DNA of 64,000 nucleotides from Fulvivirga sediminis. GTDB taxonomy: Bacteria > Bacteroidota > Bacteroidia > Cytophagales > Cyclobacteriaceae. Position numbers and translations under genes: made by a program. The stretch spans positions 310,001 to 374,000 of the forward strand of contig NZ_JAESIY010000002.1 of NCBI RefSeq assembly GCF_016757215.1, given 5' to 3'. The notes under the pieces are model-generated. The model saw nothing but the letters and a program-made list of their open reading frames with translations. It did no database searches and had not been told where the DNA came from. This document shows positions 36,520 to 44,606 of this stretch, piece after piece (position 1 is the first letter of the stretch; every line of letters starts with the position of its first letter).

Positions 36520-37824
36520 TTAGTAGTGGCATTTAGCACATTCAAGGCCACCGATATTTTCAACTTTTAAGGCGTCTTTACTCTCTGCATTATGCAATTC
36601 TACCAAGTTGTCGTAGTATTCATTGCCTTTAGTGTTCACATCTGTCTTTCTATGACAGTCAATACACCAGCCCATGGTTAAGAGAGCTTCTTGGTGAACC
36701 ACTTCCATTTCCTGAATTTCACCATGACATGTCTGACATTCGATGCCTCCCACTTTTACGTGTTGAGAGTGGTTGAAGTAAGATAAATCTGGGAGGTTAT
36801 GAATTCTAACCCACTCAATTGGTTTATCATTTTCAATAGCAGCGTATATTTTCTGAATCTCAGGAGATTCTGTTTTTACAGCGCTATGACAATTCATACA
36901 AATATTTGGAGAAGGGATGTTAGCACTTCTACTTTTTCTCACACCTGTGTGGCAGTAGTTACAATCAATTTCATACTGACCCGCGTGAATTTTGTGAGAG
37001 AATGCAATAGGTTGCTTAGGAGCATAACCTTGTTGTATACCTACGGCAAATAAGTTGTTAATTACTACTTTAAATGCTATAGCTGCAAACAAGAAGGTTA
37101 CTATAAAAATGAATGGAGTACTCTTTACTGTGCTGCTAAGGCTAAATTGAGCGTTTACTAACTCAGCATCATCCTCATCAAGATCAGTTCTTTGATTAAG
37201 ATACTTTCTAAGTACAGTAGTTATTAATAAAAGCACTACCAGTATTAGAACTAACACCACAATGAGACCGATCATGATAGCATTTAGGTACCCTTCAGGG
37301 ATAGCACTACCAGACTGAGCAGCGTCACCGGCACCAGCAGCAGGCTGAGCTGCAGCTGCTACTTCAGGACCTTTATCCGTTTGCTGCTTGATATAACCCA
37401 AAATAGACAAAATCTCATCCTTAGAAAAACTAGGGAAGGCTGTCATTTGAGTTTGATTATACTCTTTATAAAGTTTGTTTGCGTAATCGTCTCCGCTAGC
37501 GATTACCTTAGATGAGTTGTGAACAAAGTTCACAATCCAGTCAATAGAGGGAGCTCTATTATAAACGTTTTTAAGTGCGGGTCCTACTAGTTTTTCATGT
37601 ACTCTGTGACAAGTCTTACAGTTTGAATCAAACAAAGACTTACCCTCCGAAATTCTAGCTTCGTCCGTAGGCACCTCTGAAGGAGCATTCGAACCACCTT
37701 CTGCAGGAGCTTCAGTAGCCGCTTCTTCCGTAGCTTCCTGAGCTTGTGAAGAATATGAAAATAAGAACGAACTTAATAATACTAATGCTAGAAAAACGCT
37801 TTTCAACGATATTTTTTGCGCCAT
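36520..37824 (-). CDS. actA: Alternative complex III multiheme cytochrome ActA with an extra N-terminal heme domain
   Basis: 434 residues. Signal peptide to about 29. An N-terminal cytochrome c domain with one CxxCH (CKTCHRVH, near 69-73) and a Met (QMTAFPSFSKDE) is followed by an Ala-rich linker, two membrane spans (about 182-207 and 236-256) and a C-terminal part with five CxxCH motifs (CNYCH, CMNCH, CQTCH, CIDCH, CAKCH). ActA of Rhodothermus has five hemes; the sixth, N-terminal one appears to be a fused monoheme cytochrome. It is the first gene of the operon, with a near-ideal promoter 55 bases upstream. Confidence 0.93.
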   Translation of the reverse strand: MAQKISLKSVFLALVLLSSFLFSYSSQAQEATEEAATEAPAEGGSNAPSEVPTDEARISEGKSLFDSNCKTCHRVHEKLVGPALKNVYNRAPSIDWIVNFVHNSSKVIASGDDYANKLYKEYNQTQMTAFPSFSKDEILSILGYIKQQTDKGPEVAAAAQPAAGAGDAAQSGSAIPEGYLNAIMIGLIVVLVLILVVLLLITTVLRKYLNQRTDLDEDDAELVNAQFSLSSTVKSTPFIFIVTFLFAAIAFKVVINNLFAVGIQQGYAPKQPIAFSHKIHAGQYEIDCNYCHTGVRKSRSANIPSPNICMNCHSAVKTESPEIQKIYAAIENDKPIEWVRIHNLPDLSYFNHSQHVKVGGIECQTCHGEIQEMEVVHQEALLTMGWCIDCHRKTDVNTKGNEYYDNLVELHNAESKDALKVENIGGLECAKCHY

Positions 37825-37878
37825 TGTTAACTTAATTTATAACTCTCTATGCAACAACTTGCATGTCTTAACCCGGCA

Positions 37879-37908
37879 CAAATCTACTATCGGTTTAGTT
37901 TATTTCAA
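37879..37908 (-). promoter_or_regulatory. Promoter of the act-cta respiratory operon
   Basis: TAGATTTG (minus strand, 37886-37879) fully matches TAnnTTTG; TTG (37908-37906) lies 19 bases upstream, which is the standard spacing. It is 55 bases from the actA start. No comparably good promoter was noticed inside the roughly 16-kb operon. Confidence 0.65.
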
Positions 37909-38197
37909 ACATATTTATGGTGGCTTTTGGCACCTAATGCAACAAATATCCACATGCCCCCGTTAAACACGAGAAAAAATGGCCCCACTGTATCAAAAAT
38001 GGCCTTTCTTGATTTATTTAGAATTCATATAAATAAAATCAAGGGTTTTTGCAAAGGATTGAAAAAGGAGGAATTTATTGTACATTTCAATAATAAAATA
38101 CACTAAATAAACTGAATACCAGCACTTTAAAAAAAATATGACGTATTTCAGCTCTTTACTATGATTTTTGCAGTGCAAGTAAAAACTTACACAAACA

Positions 38198-38229
38198 AAA
38201 GCCCTAAAGAAGCTTTTCTTTAGGGCTTT
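38198..38229 (-). terminator. Intrinsic terminator of hsp20
   Basis: A perfect 14-bp stem: AAAGCCCTAAAGAA (38198-38211) and TTCTTTAGGGCTTT (38216-38229), loop of four bases. On the minus strand it is followed by TGTTTGTG. It is 12 bases after the hsp20 stop. Confidence 0.85.
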
Positions 38230-38241
38230 ATCATGATTTTC

Positions 38242-38685
38242 TTAATCAATAAATATCTCTCGTTTGCTTTCAATTTCTGCCTCTTGTCTTTTGGGCATAT
38301 GAACAGTCAGAATACCGTCAGAACAGCTCGCAGCAATTGCTTCCTGCTCTACAAAATCAGGCAACATAAAGGACTTGGTGAAGGAGCTGTGTTTAAACTC
38401 TCTACGCGTATAATTTTCTTTTGTACTGTCCACGCCTGATCTCACATCACCAGAAATATTTAAGATATTATTTTGGACTTCCAACTTATAATTATCCTTA
38501 CACATTCCAGGAGATGCTAGTTCAATAATGAATTCTTGCTTATTTTCTATTACATTCACTGCTGGCAGCCTACTAGGGCCTCTTTCAAATGGAAAGTCCT
38601 CAAATACATCTCTATTTGTAAATTGATCCCAAAATCCGGGATTCATCTCATTTCTCTTATTATAATTTTGAATATCGTACAACAT
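38242..38685 (-). CDS. Small heat shock protein, Hsp20/alpha-crystallin family
   Basis: 147 residues with the alpha-crystallin domain at about 40-140. LPAVNVIENKQEFIIELASPG opens it; YKLEVQNNILNISGDV and AASCSDGILTVHMPK are the conserved core (the GILTV equivalent motif). The N-terminus contains a PGFWDQF stretch. It is an ATP-independent holdase. The downstream strong terminator ends this unit; upstream 40 bases is a HepT-like gene on the same strand. Confidence 0.93.
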   Translation of the reverse strand: MLYDIQNYNKRNEMNPGFWDQFTNRDVFEDFPFERGPSRLPAVNVIENKQEFIIELASPGMCKDNYKLEVQNNILNISGDVRSGVDSTKENYTRREFKHSSFTKSFMLPDFVEQEAIAASCSDGILTVHMPKRQEAEIESKREIFID

Positions 38686-38725
38686 GATTATTCTAATTTT
38701 AGGTTAAAAATAGGTTCAGAAAATT

Positions 38726-39103
38726 CTACTGCAAGGTATTTGAATTTTCTGATGGTGTCCCAAGCTCTGCTGAAGCCTCTATTGCGGTATCTCTTAGCAA
38801 TGGAAGATCATTTTGAATTACACCCCATACCATTTGATGGTCCATCTCAGCCTCTTCATTATACCTTGCATTTCTAAACCCACTGAGTATATCAGTATCA
38901 AAATTAAGGTCTTGAGCTTCTGCAGAGCTATTAGAAAGCTGATAAGCTGCTTGTCCTATCATTTGCAAATTACTGTATACCTCTTCCTTTATTTGCTCTT
39001 CTTGAGTAAACTGATGATAATCTAACTCTCTTGTTAGCTCGATCACCTCTTCCATACCCTTTATAATATTATTTAAATGCAGTTGTTTTTCTTCAGTTTC
39101 CAT
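38726..39103 (-). CDS. HepT-like (DUF86) protein with altered active-site motif
   Basis: 125 residues, all-helical. EEVYSNLQMIGQAAYQLS and GFRNARYNEEAEMDHQMVWGVI then NDLPLL follow HepT, the toxin of the MNT/HepT type VII system (DUF86: IGEAA, RNxxxHxY, vW.ii..DLP.L). In HepT the ribonuclease motif is R-x4-H-x-Y; here it is R77-N-A-R-Y-N82-E-E84, so His and Tyr are absent. No MNT nucleotidyltransferase gene is adjacent. It is between hsp20 and a small lipoprotein gene on the same strand. Probably not an active ribonuclease; it may retain a binding or scaffolding role in stress. Confidence 0.6.
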   Translation of the reverse strand: METEEKQLHLNNIIKGMEEVIELTRELDYHQFTQEEQIKEEVYSNLQMIGQAAYQLSNSSAEAQDLNFDTDILSGFRNARYNEEAEMDHQMVWGVIQNDLPLLRDTAIEASAELGTPSENSNTLQ

Positions 39104-39154
39104 GATAGATTAATTTTTTCTATTCTACTTTATTTTCTCACTACTAGCCATACC

Positions 39155-39319
39155 TTATTGGCCATACACACCTTCACCTACGTCTCCTTCACCTTCCCCT
39201 TCTCTAGGGTTTAGTGTATCACCTTTTACGGCATCTTTATCATCTTCTGTAGTCTGTTTAGGATTGTCACAGGCTGCAATTATAAAACCTAGGGATAATA
39301 TGATTAATAGCTTTTTCAT
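39155..39319 (-). CDS. Small lipoprotein, unknown function
   Basis: 54 residues from MKKLLIILSLG, which begins a clear signal peptide with lipobox IAAC (Cys17); codons upstream to 39364 lack signal-like character. The mature part is short and acidic, with EGEGEGDVGEG near the end. A perfect 12-bp palindrome (39335-39346) sits 16 bases before the start. It lies 51 bases upstream of the HepT-like gene. Confidence 0.65.
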   Translation of the reverse strand: MKKLLIILSLGFIIAACDNPKQTTEDDKDAVKGDTLNPREGEGEGDVGEGVYGQ

Positions 39320-39334
39320 GTCTTTTTCAGTTAA

Positions 39335-39346
39335 ATTGTATACAAT
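39335..39346. promoter_or_regulatory. 12-bp palindrome upstream of the small lipoprotein
   Basis: ATTGTATACAAT, a perfect palindrome 16 bases before the start codon at 39319. It could be an operator. No promoter is recognised next to it. Confidence 0.3.
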
Positions 39347-39446
39347 ATATACAGTAAAAGTCATGCCACGTCGAGTAAAGGCATTTAAGATAAGGTGATG
39401 CTTTATTAAAGAAAACTAGCGTGGATGTGATTCCACAAAATGTGGC

Positions 39447-41390
39447 TTAAAACTCTATTACAGCGGGTCTTTCTAGTGCAAAATCTGGTATACGGTTAGA
39501 GGACTGACCGCTTACTCTGACACCAAAATTAGACTCGCCAGTTGGAACCTGCGGATACCAAGCCAGCCTTATCTGAATGGTGCTAATGGCTAAATTTTCA
39601 TTTCTTAGCCTTAATCCTAAACCATAGCCCTTATAGACCTTGTTCTTAAATAGCTTAGAAGAATTTCGGTTAATAACTGCAAAGTCAGCAAAACCAAATA
39701 CGGCAAATCGAAAACCTATGACATAAAATGGAGTAAATGCAATTGTTTCTGCTCTTAAGGTTATCTTTTTATTGCCTCGCAAAAAGGTATTACTTAGTCC
39801 ACGCACACCATTTTTATCATTAATATTGAGAAATTCATAGCCAAAGCGATCGATACCCAAGGTATAATCGAGATTAAAAAACTGCCTGAAATTAATTTGG
39901 TGAAAGCGATAGAGAAAGCTAAAATATTGCACCTGTGCTCTTACTATGCCCTGCTCCATTCTACCATTATGCATAAAGCCTCCAATCTGAAAGGAAGGAC
40001 GCAAATACCCTATTCTACTGAAATACTGACCAATAGAAAACCTTCCTCCAATATAATTGCGATTATAAAACTCATTAAGTTCTTTACCAGCGGTTAATTC
40101 CAAGGAATAGCCCATAGGTATATCTTCCGTTCTACCATAACCGGTGATAAGGGTACTTTTTTCATAGTCTCTTCTGGAAATTCCTGCAGAAAACAAATAG
40201 AGTTTTCTATCAAAATATAGCTGATTGGTATCTGATGTTACGATTGGCCTGTTGATATATTTATACTTGCTATATCCCCCAGCTATCTGAATGTTTACAC
40301 GCCCCTTATCCTCATCTGAAGAGATAAGCCATGAGCGACCTAACCAATAATCTTGATAGTTAAATTTAGTATAAAAAGTATAGGTAGTATCAGGGTACTC
40401 TCTATTTACCCTAACATCATTATGACTGAGCTCTACTCCTCCAGCATATTTAATTTCTGGGGTAATGAAATTTTTAAAAAATCGAACACCAATTCTATCA
40501 CGAGGCTCAGAGTAAGCGTAATTAAATTCTCCCGTAATGAAGGTTTTATAAATATTATTGACTGTGTAAGTACCATCATAACCAATAATAGGCTTTTCGT
40601 CTGAGTCATATAAAAACTCATTTCTAAACTCCTGGCCCAACCCGAGAAAGTTTCTATCTATGATAGCCACGTCACTACTCTCCACACTTCCGAAATCAAG
40701 CTCCCCTGTAATTGACCACACATCTTTCACCAGTATGAGTATGTTTACAAAGTCCTTATCTTCATCGGGCACCACATATATTCTTGCGTCTTTAATAAAA
40801 GGGAGTCCCCGAAGTACACGCTCACTATCTTTTAGTTGATCAGGGTCAAGCCGATCACCCATTTCAAAGAATATATTATTTTTGATAATGTAACTACGGG
40901 TATATACATGTAGGTCATTAGCTACCCCAATTGCCCAAGATTTGGTATGTTTAGTAGTATCATTAATGCTAGTACCAAAAACTTCCAGGTTTTGGACGTT
41001 CACATTCTTTATTCTTTTGCCAGAATATATCTGATAAAAGTCCTGATTAGATACAGTGGGCTGCTTAGGTTTGCTGTTTCTATGACGATTGACATCTACG
41101 AAAAGTAAATCATAGAGCTCTTTAGTAAACCGCTTCTTGTAGAACTTATCTTTTAACTTTTGATAGAAATCATCCGACCGCTGGGCTTCATCTTTCTGCA
41201 GCCTAATAGCAATAGAATCTGGCAAGAGAAGCACGGTATCTTTTTCAATATATAGCGATGAGTCTGCCAGAATTAGAAACGTTCTACCTCTCACGGCCAC
41301 ACTATCCATACCAATTTCAGGTTTCTGCTTTTGAGCAAAACATGTTAAAGCTGAAATTACAAAAAGGCCAAAGAAAATAAATTGTTTCAA
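39447..41390 (-). CDS. BamA/TamA-like outer-membrane barrel protein with POTRA-like region
   Basis: 647 residues. Signal peptide to about CFAQ (19). A polar segment, then POTRA-like modules around 120-220 (VEVFG-like start, ILKDSERVLRGLPFIKDARI, DFVNILILVKDVWSI) and a barrel-like C-terminal part with the family's final strand IRLAWYP then more strands. POTRA motifs followed by a barrel place it in the Omp85-related group, but the exact subfamily is not assigned. It is downstream of an ompA-family gene (98 bases with a terminator between), thus probably its own unit. Confidence 0.7.
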   Translation of the reverse strand: MKQFIFFGLFVISALTCFAQKQKPEIGMDSVAVRGRTFLILADSSLYIEKDTVLLLPDSIAIRLQKDEAQRSDDFYQKLKDKFYKKRFTKELYDLLFVDVNRHRNSKPKQPTVSNQDFYQIYSGKRIKNVNVQNLEVFGTSINDTTKHTKSWAIGVANDLHVYTRSYIIKNNIFFEMGDRLDPDQLKDSERVLRGLPFIKDARIYVVPDEDKDFVNILILVKDVWSITGELDFGSVESSDVAIIDRNFLGLGQEFRNEFLYDSDEKPIIGYDGTYTVNNIYKTFITGEFNYAYSEPRDRIGVRFFKNFITPEIKYAGGVELSHNDVRVNREYPDTTYTFYTKFNYQDYWLGRSWLISSDEDKGRVNIQIAGGYSKYKYINRPIVTSDTNQLYFDRKLYLFSAGISRRDYEKSTLITGYGRTEDIPMGYSLELTAGKELNEFYNRNYIGGRFSIGQYFSRIGYLRPSFQIGGFMHNGRMEQGIVRAQVQYFSFLYRFHQINFRQFFNLDYTLGIDRFGYEFLNINDKNGVRGLSNTFLRGNKKITLRAETIAFTPFYVIGFRFAVFGFADFAVINRNSSKLFKNKVYKGYGLGLRLRNENLAISTIQIRLAWYPQVPTGESNFGVRVSGQSSNRIPDFALERPAVIEF

Positions 41391-41426
41391 TGAGTAAATA
41401 TAAAGCGATCTCTTTCTAATAATAAA

Positions 41427-41459
41427 AATCCCAATTCCGAAAATATCGCAATTGGGATT
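41427..41459 (-). terminator. Intrinsic terminator of the OmpA-family gene
   Basis: AATCCCAATT (41427-41436) and AATTGGGATT (41450-41459) form a perfect 10-bp stem with a 13-base loop, followed on the minus strand by TTTTATTATT. It is 29 bases after the stop of the OmpA-family gene. Confidence 0.75.
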
Positions 41460-41488
41460 AATAAGAAAATTTTAATTAATTATGTTTA

Positions 41489-42193
41489 TCATAAATCTCC
41501 TCTTTCGGCCATTCTTTTCATTTTCTTATTAGCATATATAGCTACTTCTACCCTTCTGTTTTGCTGTCTTCCACTAGCAGTGCTATTATCTGCAATAGGC
41601 TGACTTTCTCCATAACCCTGGGTGGTAACTCTTCCTGAACTCACGCCTTGAGCCATTAAATAAGAAGATACTGAATTAGCCCTTTGCTCTGAAAGAGTCT
41701 GATTATAACTATCTGAACCTGTATTATCAGTATGACCTTCAATCAAAATATTAGTGTCTTCATATTTCTTAAGTGTTGCGGCCAAGTCAGAAAGATTCTG
41801 CTTAGTAGCTGACTTAAGGCTATATGAATCCGTATCAAATATTAGTCCTGAGTCAAAAGTAATTTTAATACCCTCACCTACTCTTTCTATCTTAGCCCCC
41901 TCTAAGTCTCTTCTAAGCTCTTCAGCCTGTTTATCCATTTTTCTACCAATTAAAGCTCCGGCCGTACCACCTACTGCAGCTCCAATAATGGCTCCTACCG
42001 CTGTATTATCAGAACCACTCCCTATAGCGGCCCCAATAGCTCCACCTGCTGCGGCTCCTACTGCTCCTCCTTTATGAGTATTGGTAGCCTGGCAACCGGT
42101 TAATAGATAAGATGACAAGAAAAATGTAGATAGGATAACAATAGCTGTAGCTAATGATATTGCTCTATTCTTTACTGGTTTCATAGTATTCAT
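41489..42193 (-). CDS. OmpA-family lipoprotein with glycine-zipper segment
   Basis: 234 residues. Signal peptide and lipobox (LLTGC, Cys34). A Gly/Ala zipper (GGAVGAAAGGAIGAAIG, about 43-90, similar to the glycine zipper of Lpp-like/YmgG proteins) precedes an OmpA C-terminal domain with FDTDSYSLKSATKQNLSDLA, EGHTDNTGSDSYNQTLSEQRA and GYGESQPIADN. The OmpA domain binds peptidoglycan via Asp/Arg; both motifs are present. It would link outer membrane to cell wall. A terminator follows. Confidence 0.9.
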   Translation of the reverse strand: MNTMKPVKNRAISLATAIVILSTFFLSSYLLTGCQATNTHKGGAVGAAAGGAIGAAIGSGSDNTAVGAIIGAAVGGTAGALIGRKMDKQAEELRRDLEGAKIERVGEGIKITFDSGLIFDTDSYSLKSATKQNLSDLAATLKKYEDTNILIEGHTDNTGSDSYNQTLSEQRANSVSSYLMAQGVSSGRVTTQGYGESQPIADNSTASGRQQNRRVEVAIYANKKMKRMAERGDL

Positions 42194-42226
42194 AGTTGTT
42201 TAATTCTACTTGTACTTACCAAAAAA

Positions 42227-42254
42227 AATACCATTCTAACTAATGTAAGGTATT
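42227..42254 (-). terminator. Weak terminator of the tamBL operon
   Basis: AATACC (42227-42232) and GGTATT (42249-42254) flank a 16-base loop; on the minus strand the stem is followed by eight T. AT-rich and short, but in the right place after tamL. Confidence 0.5.
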
Positions 42255-42308
42255 AAGCCATAAACGAAGATATAGATTTTATTATTGTAGACCTTATTCC
42301 ACAATAAT

Positions 42309-44606
42309 TTAAAAAGGATACCCTATTGCAATGTTATAAACTATTTTGCTTAGTTCTGAAGGATTTCTATCAGAGGCTCGGATAGTAGCTGGCGTTTCTA
42401 TGGCAGGGTCCTTGAGCGGATACCCCAGATCTAAACGTACCACAAAAAAATCAGCATCAAAACGAAATCCGAAACCGGTACCGATAGCAATCTGTTTATA
42501 AAAATCAGTGAAATTAAATTTTCCACCCGGCCTTTCTTCCTCATCTCTCATGGTCCATATATTACCAGCATCTAAAAAAACAGCTCCTTTAAAGGCTCCG
42601 ACTATTTCAAAGCGGTATTCAATATTACCTTCTAACTTAATATCTCCAATTTGATCGATAAAGACCTGCGAGGTATCTGGCTCAAATGTACCCGGACCTA
42701 CTGACCTTGCTCTGAAAGCTCTTAAACTGCTACTACCACCAGAAGCAAACGATTTACTATAGGGTAGTGAAATAGAGTTTCCAAACGCATATCCTACTCC
42801 GGCAATAACACGAGTAGCTATCTTATTCTGCTCATCTAGCCGTAGGTAATACCGAAAATCCACGTCTGCCCGAGCAAACTGGGAATAGGGATAGCCTAAA
42901 ACCTCATAAGGCTCTTCTGATGATGACTTTAAAAGAGACTGAGCTACTTGCATCAGATTTCCTGAAATATCTACATTTCCATTAAAGTAATAATTACTGG
43001 TTCTTCTATCTCTTCCGGTCTTACCTTGAGAATTATAGAAAAAAGAATATGTTGTACCTAAAATATACTGTTCAGCATAACTTCTTGCCAGAAATGGGTT
43101 ATTATCCAGTAATCTATCAAATTCAGTTGAGGTACTACTCAGCTGAATAAAGTCAATATCTATAGGAAATAGCTCATGCCTGCGAGTAGGTGTTTCATTC
43201 CACCTAAAACCATAACCTAAATTAGCATTGTAAGATGTAAAAAAGTTACTCCTCTTCTGCACGGTAAACCCTGCTTTTATCAGTGTTTGTGGCACATATT
43301 TAAAAGAGTGAAAGTCTATATTAAGGGGGGATATAAACCTGGGGATGGTAAGTGTATTTTGTATACCTACACTGTATGAATTTAAAGCACCTCCACTACC
43401 TTGAGATTGTTGACCTCCTACCTGTATTTCATATCCTGTATTAAGCGATAGCTCGTAAAGCTCAGCGCCACCAAAAGCATTTCTATTTCGGAAAGCAGCA
43501 TTAAAGTTTGGACCTATGAAAGCATTGGATTTAGAAACACCTTGGAGTTCGAAGCGAATGGATTTCTTCTTAAATGGTGTAAGATAGATATTGGTTTTGA
43601 GTTGGTCTCCTGGCATCTCCTCAATATCTACATTTACAAACTTGAAGACATCTAACTGTAAGAGCCTATCTATAGTAACCTCTTCATCTTCGTTAGTATA
43701 TATATTCCCTTTTCTTAGTTTTATATGATCAGTAATGGCTTTAGGCCTAAACTCATCATTATCAGAATAGTAGTTAAGACTATCTACTTTAATAGTATCA
43801 GAAACACTGGTCTGTGATGCACCGGCAAAATTGTAATTTGCGAAAACATTAATTTCACCAAGAGTATAAGTTCTTTTCGCATTTTCAGGGGTATCTTTTT
43901 TAATGGTCATATAAATATCTACCTGACGATTGCCCACCGTACTATCCGCCTCAAAAAGTATGTAATTATCTTGAAAAAAATAAAAACCACTATTCTTAAG
44001 TTCACGTTGTAATCTTAACCTTTCATCTTCAAGATCATTAAGGTCATATCGGTCGCCTTTTTTAAAGACCATTCCTTGTTTTAACCCTCTTATAGCCTTT
44101 TCTAACTTACCATCCCCTTCGGGCAAATAAATAGAATCGTATCTATAAGGGCGACTCAGGTAAGTAATATAATCTACCGTAGTCTCATGACCTTTGGTCT
44201 TTGTTTTCACCTCTACCCTGCCATGAAAAACCCCTTCGTTTTTAATTCTACTTTCTATTAAACTTTGGGTTCTGTAAACATCTACATCTTCCATCAGTAC
44301 CGGCGGTGCCCCCAACTTAGTGCGCATCCAGTACTTAAAGCCTTTTTCTTTTTTAGGTTCTCCGGCCAAATGATAAAACCACACTTTAGGTCTACAGCCC
44401 AATACCTTGGTATTAGGAGTAGGTGTAATGAGAGTTTCTAACTCTCTTTTCACTTCCTTTTTCTTTTTAAAATCTCTCTTGGTAGAAAACACCACTTCAC
44501 CTCCTCCATAAAAGGTTTGCCCTTCTTCCAAGTGTTTTACCCCTGTGCATGATGCTATTAGCAGCATGCTCATCACAAAAAATAATATGTATGGCCTATA
44601 GATCAA
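42309..44606 (-). CDS. tamL: TamL outer-membrane lipoprotein (TamA homolog of Bacteroidota)
   Basis: 765 residues. Signal peptide with lipobox (IASC, Cys20), POTRA-like domains (about 100-330) and a C-terminal Omp85 barrel (from about 420), with SLPYSKSFASGGSSSLRAFRARSVGPG as the conserved L6-like segment (RGF-type) and a final strand ending in YPF. TamL is the lipoprotein form of TamA, known from Bacteroidota, working with TamB in outer membrane protein or lipid transport. Its start overlaps the tamB stop by four bases. Confidence 0.9.
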   Translation of the reverse strand: MIYRPYILFFVMSMLLIASCTGVKHLEEGQTFYGGGEVVFSTKRDFKKKKEVKRELETLITPTPNTKVLGCRPKVWFYHLAGEPKKEKGFKYWMRTKLGAPPVLMEDVDVYRTQSLIESRIKNEGVFHGRVEVKTKTKGHETTVDYITYLSRPYRYDSIYLPEGDGKLEKAIRGLKQGMVFKKGDRYDLNDLEDERLRLQRELKNSGFYFFQDNYILFEADSTVGNRQVDIYMTIKKDTPENAKRTYTLGEINVFANYNFAGASQTSVSDTIKVDSLNYYSDNDEFRPKAITDHIKLRKGNIYTNEDEEVTIDRLLQLDVFKFVNVDIEEMPGDQLKTNIYLTPFKKKSIRFELQGVSKSNAFIGPNFNAAFRNRNAFGGAELYELSLNTGYEIQVGGQQSQGSGGALNSYSVGIQNTLTIPRFISPLNIDFHSFKYVPQTLIKAGFTVQKRSNFFTSYNANLGYGFRWNETPTRRHELFPIDIDFIQLSSTSTEFDRLLDNNPFLARSYAEQYILGTTYSFFYNSQGKTGRDRRTSNYYFNGNVDISGNLMQVAQSLLKSSSEEPYEVLGYPYSQFARADVDFRYYLRLDEQNKIATRVIAGVGYAFGNSISLPYSKSFASGGSSSLRAFRARSVGPGTFEPDTSQVFIDQIGDIKLEGNIEYRFEIVGAFKGAVFLDAGNIWTMRDEEERPGGKFNFTDFYKQIAIGTGFGFRFDADFFVVRLDLGYPLKDPAIETPATIRASDRNPSELSKIVYNIAIGYPF

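Larger units (their letters stand above)
37825..38241. other. 417-base gap between hsp20 and actA
   Basis: Holds the actA promoter (37879-37908) and a dyad in the actA leader, ATGCAACAACTTGCAT at 37849-37864 (arms of six bases), and at the left end the hsp20 terminator. The middle (about 37920-38190) is AT-rich. A plus-strand frame of 85 codons at 37849-38106 does not look like a real gene. There is no recognisable RNA. Confidence 0.6.

Noticed and set aside
37849-38106. Plus-strand 85-codon frame in the actA-hsp20 gap
   Set aside because: Sequence looks like no known protein, it begins over the actA leader and promoter, and it lacks a signal of a real gene (no promoter, odd composition).
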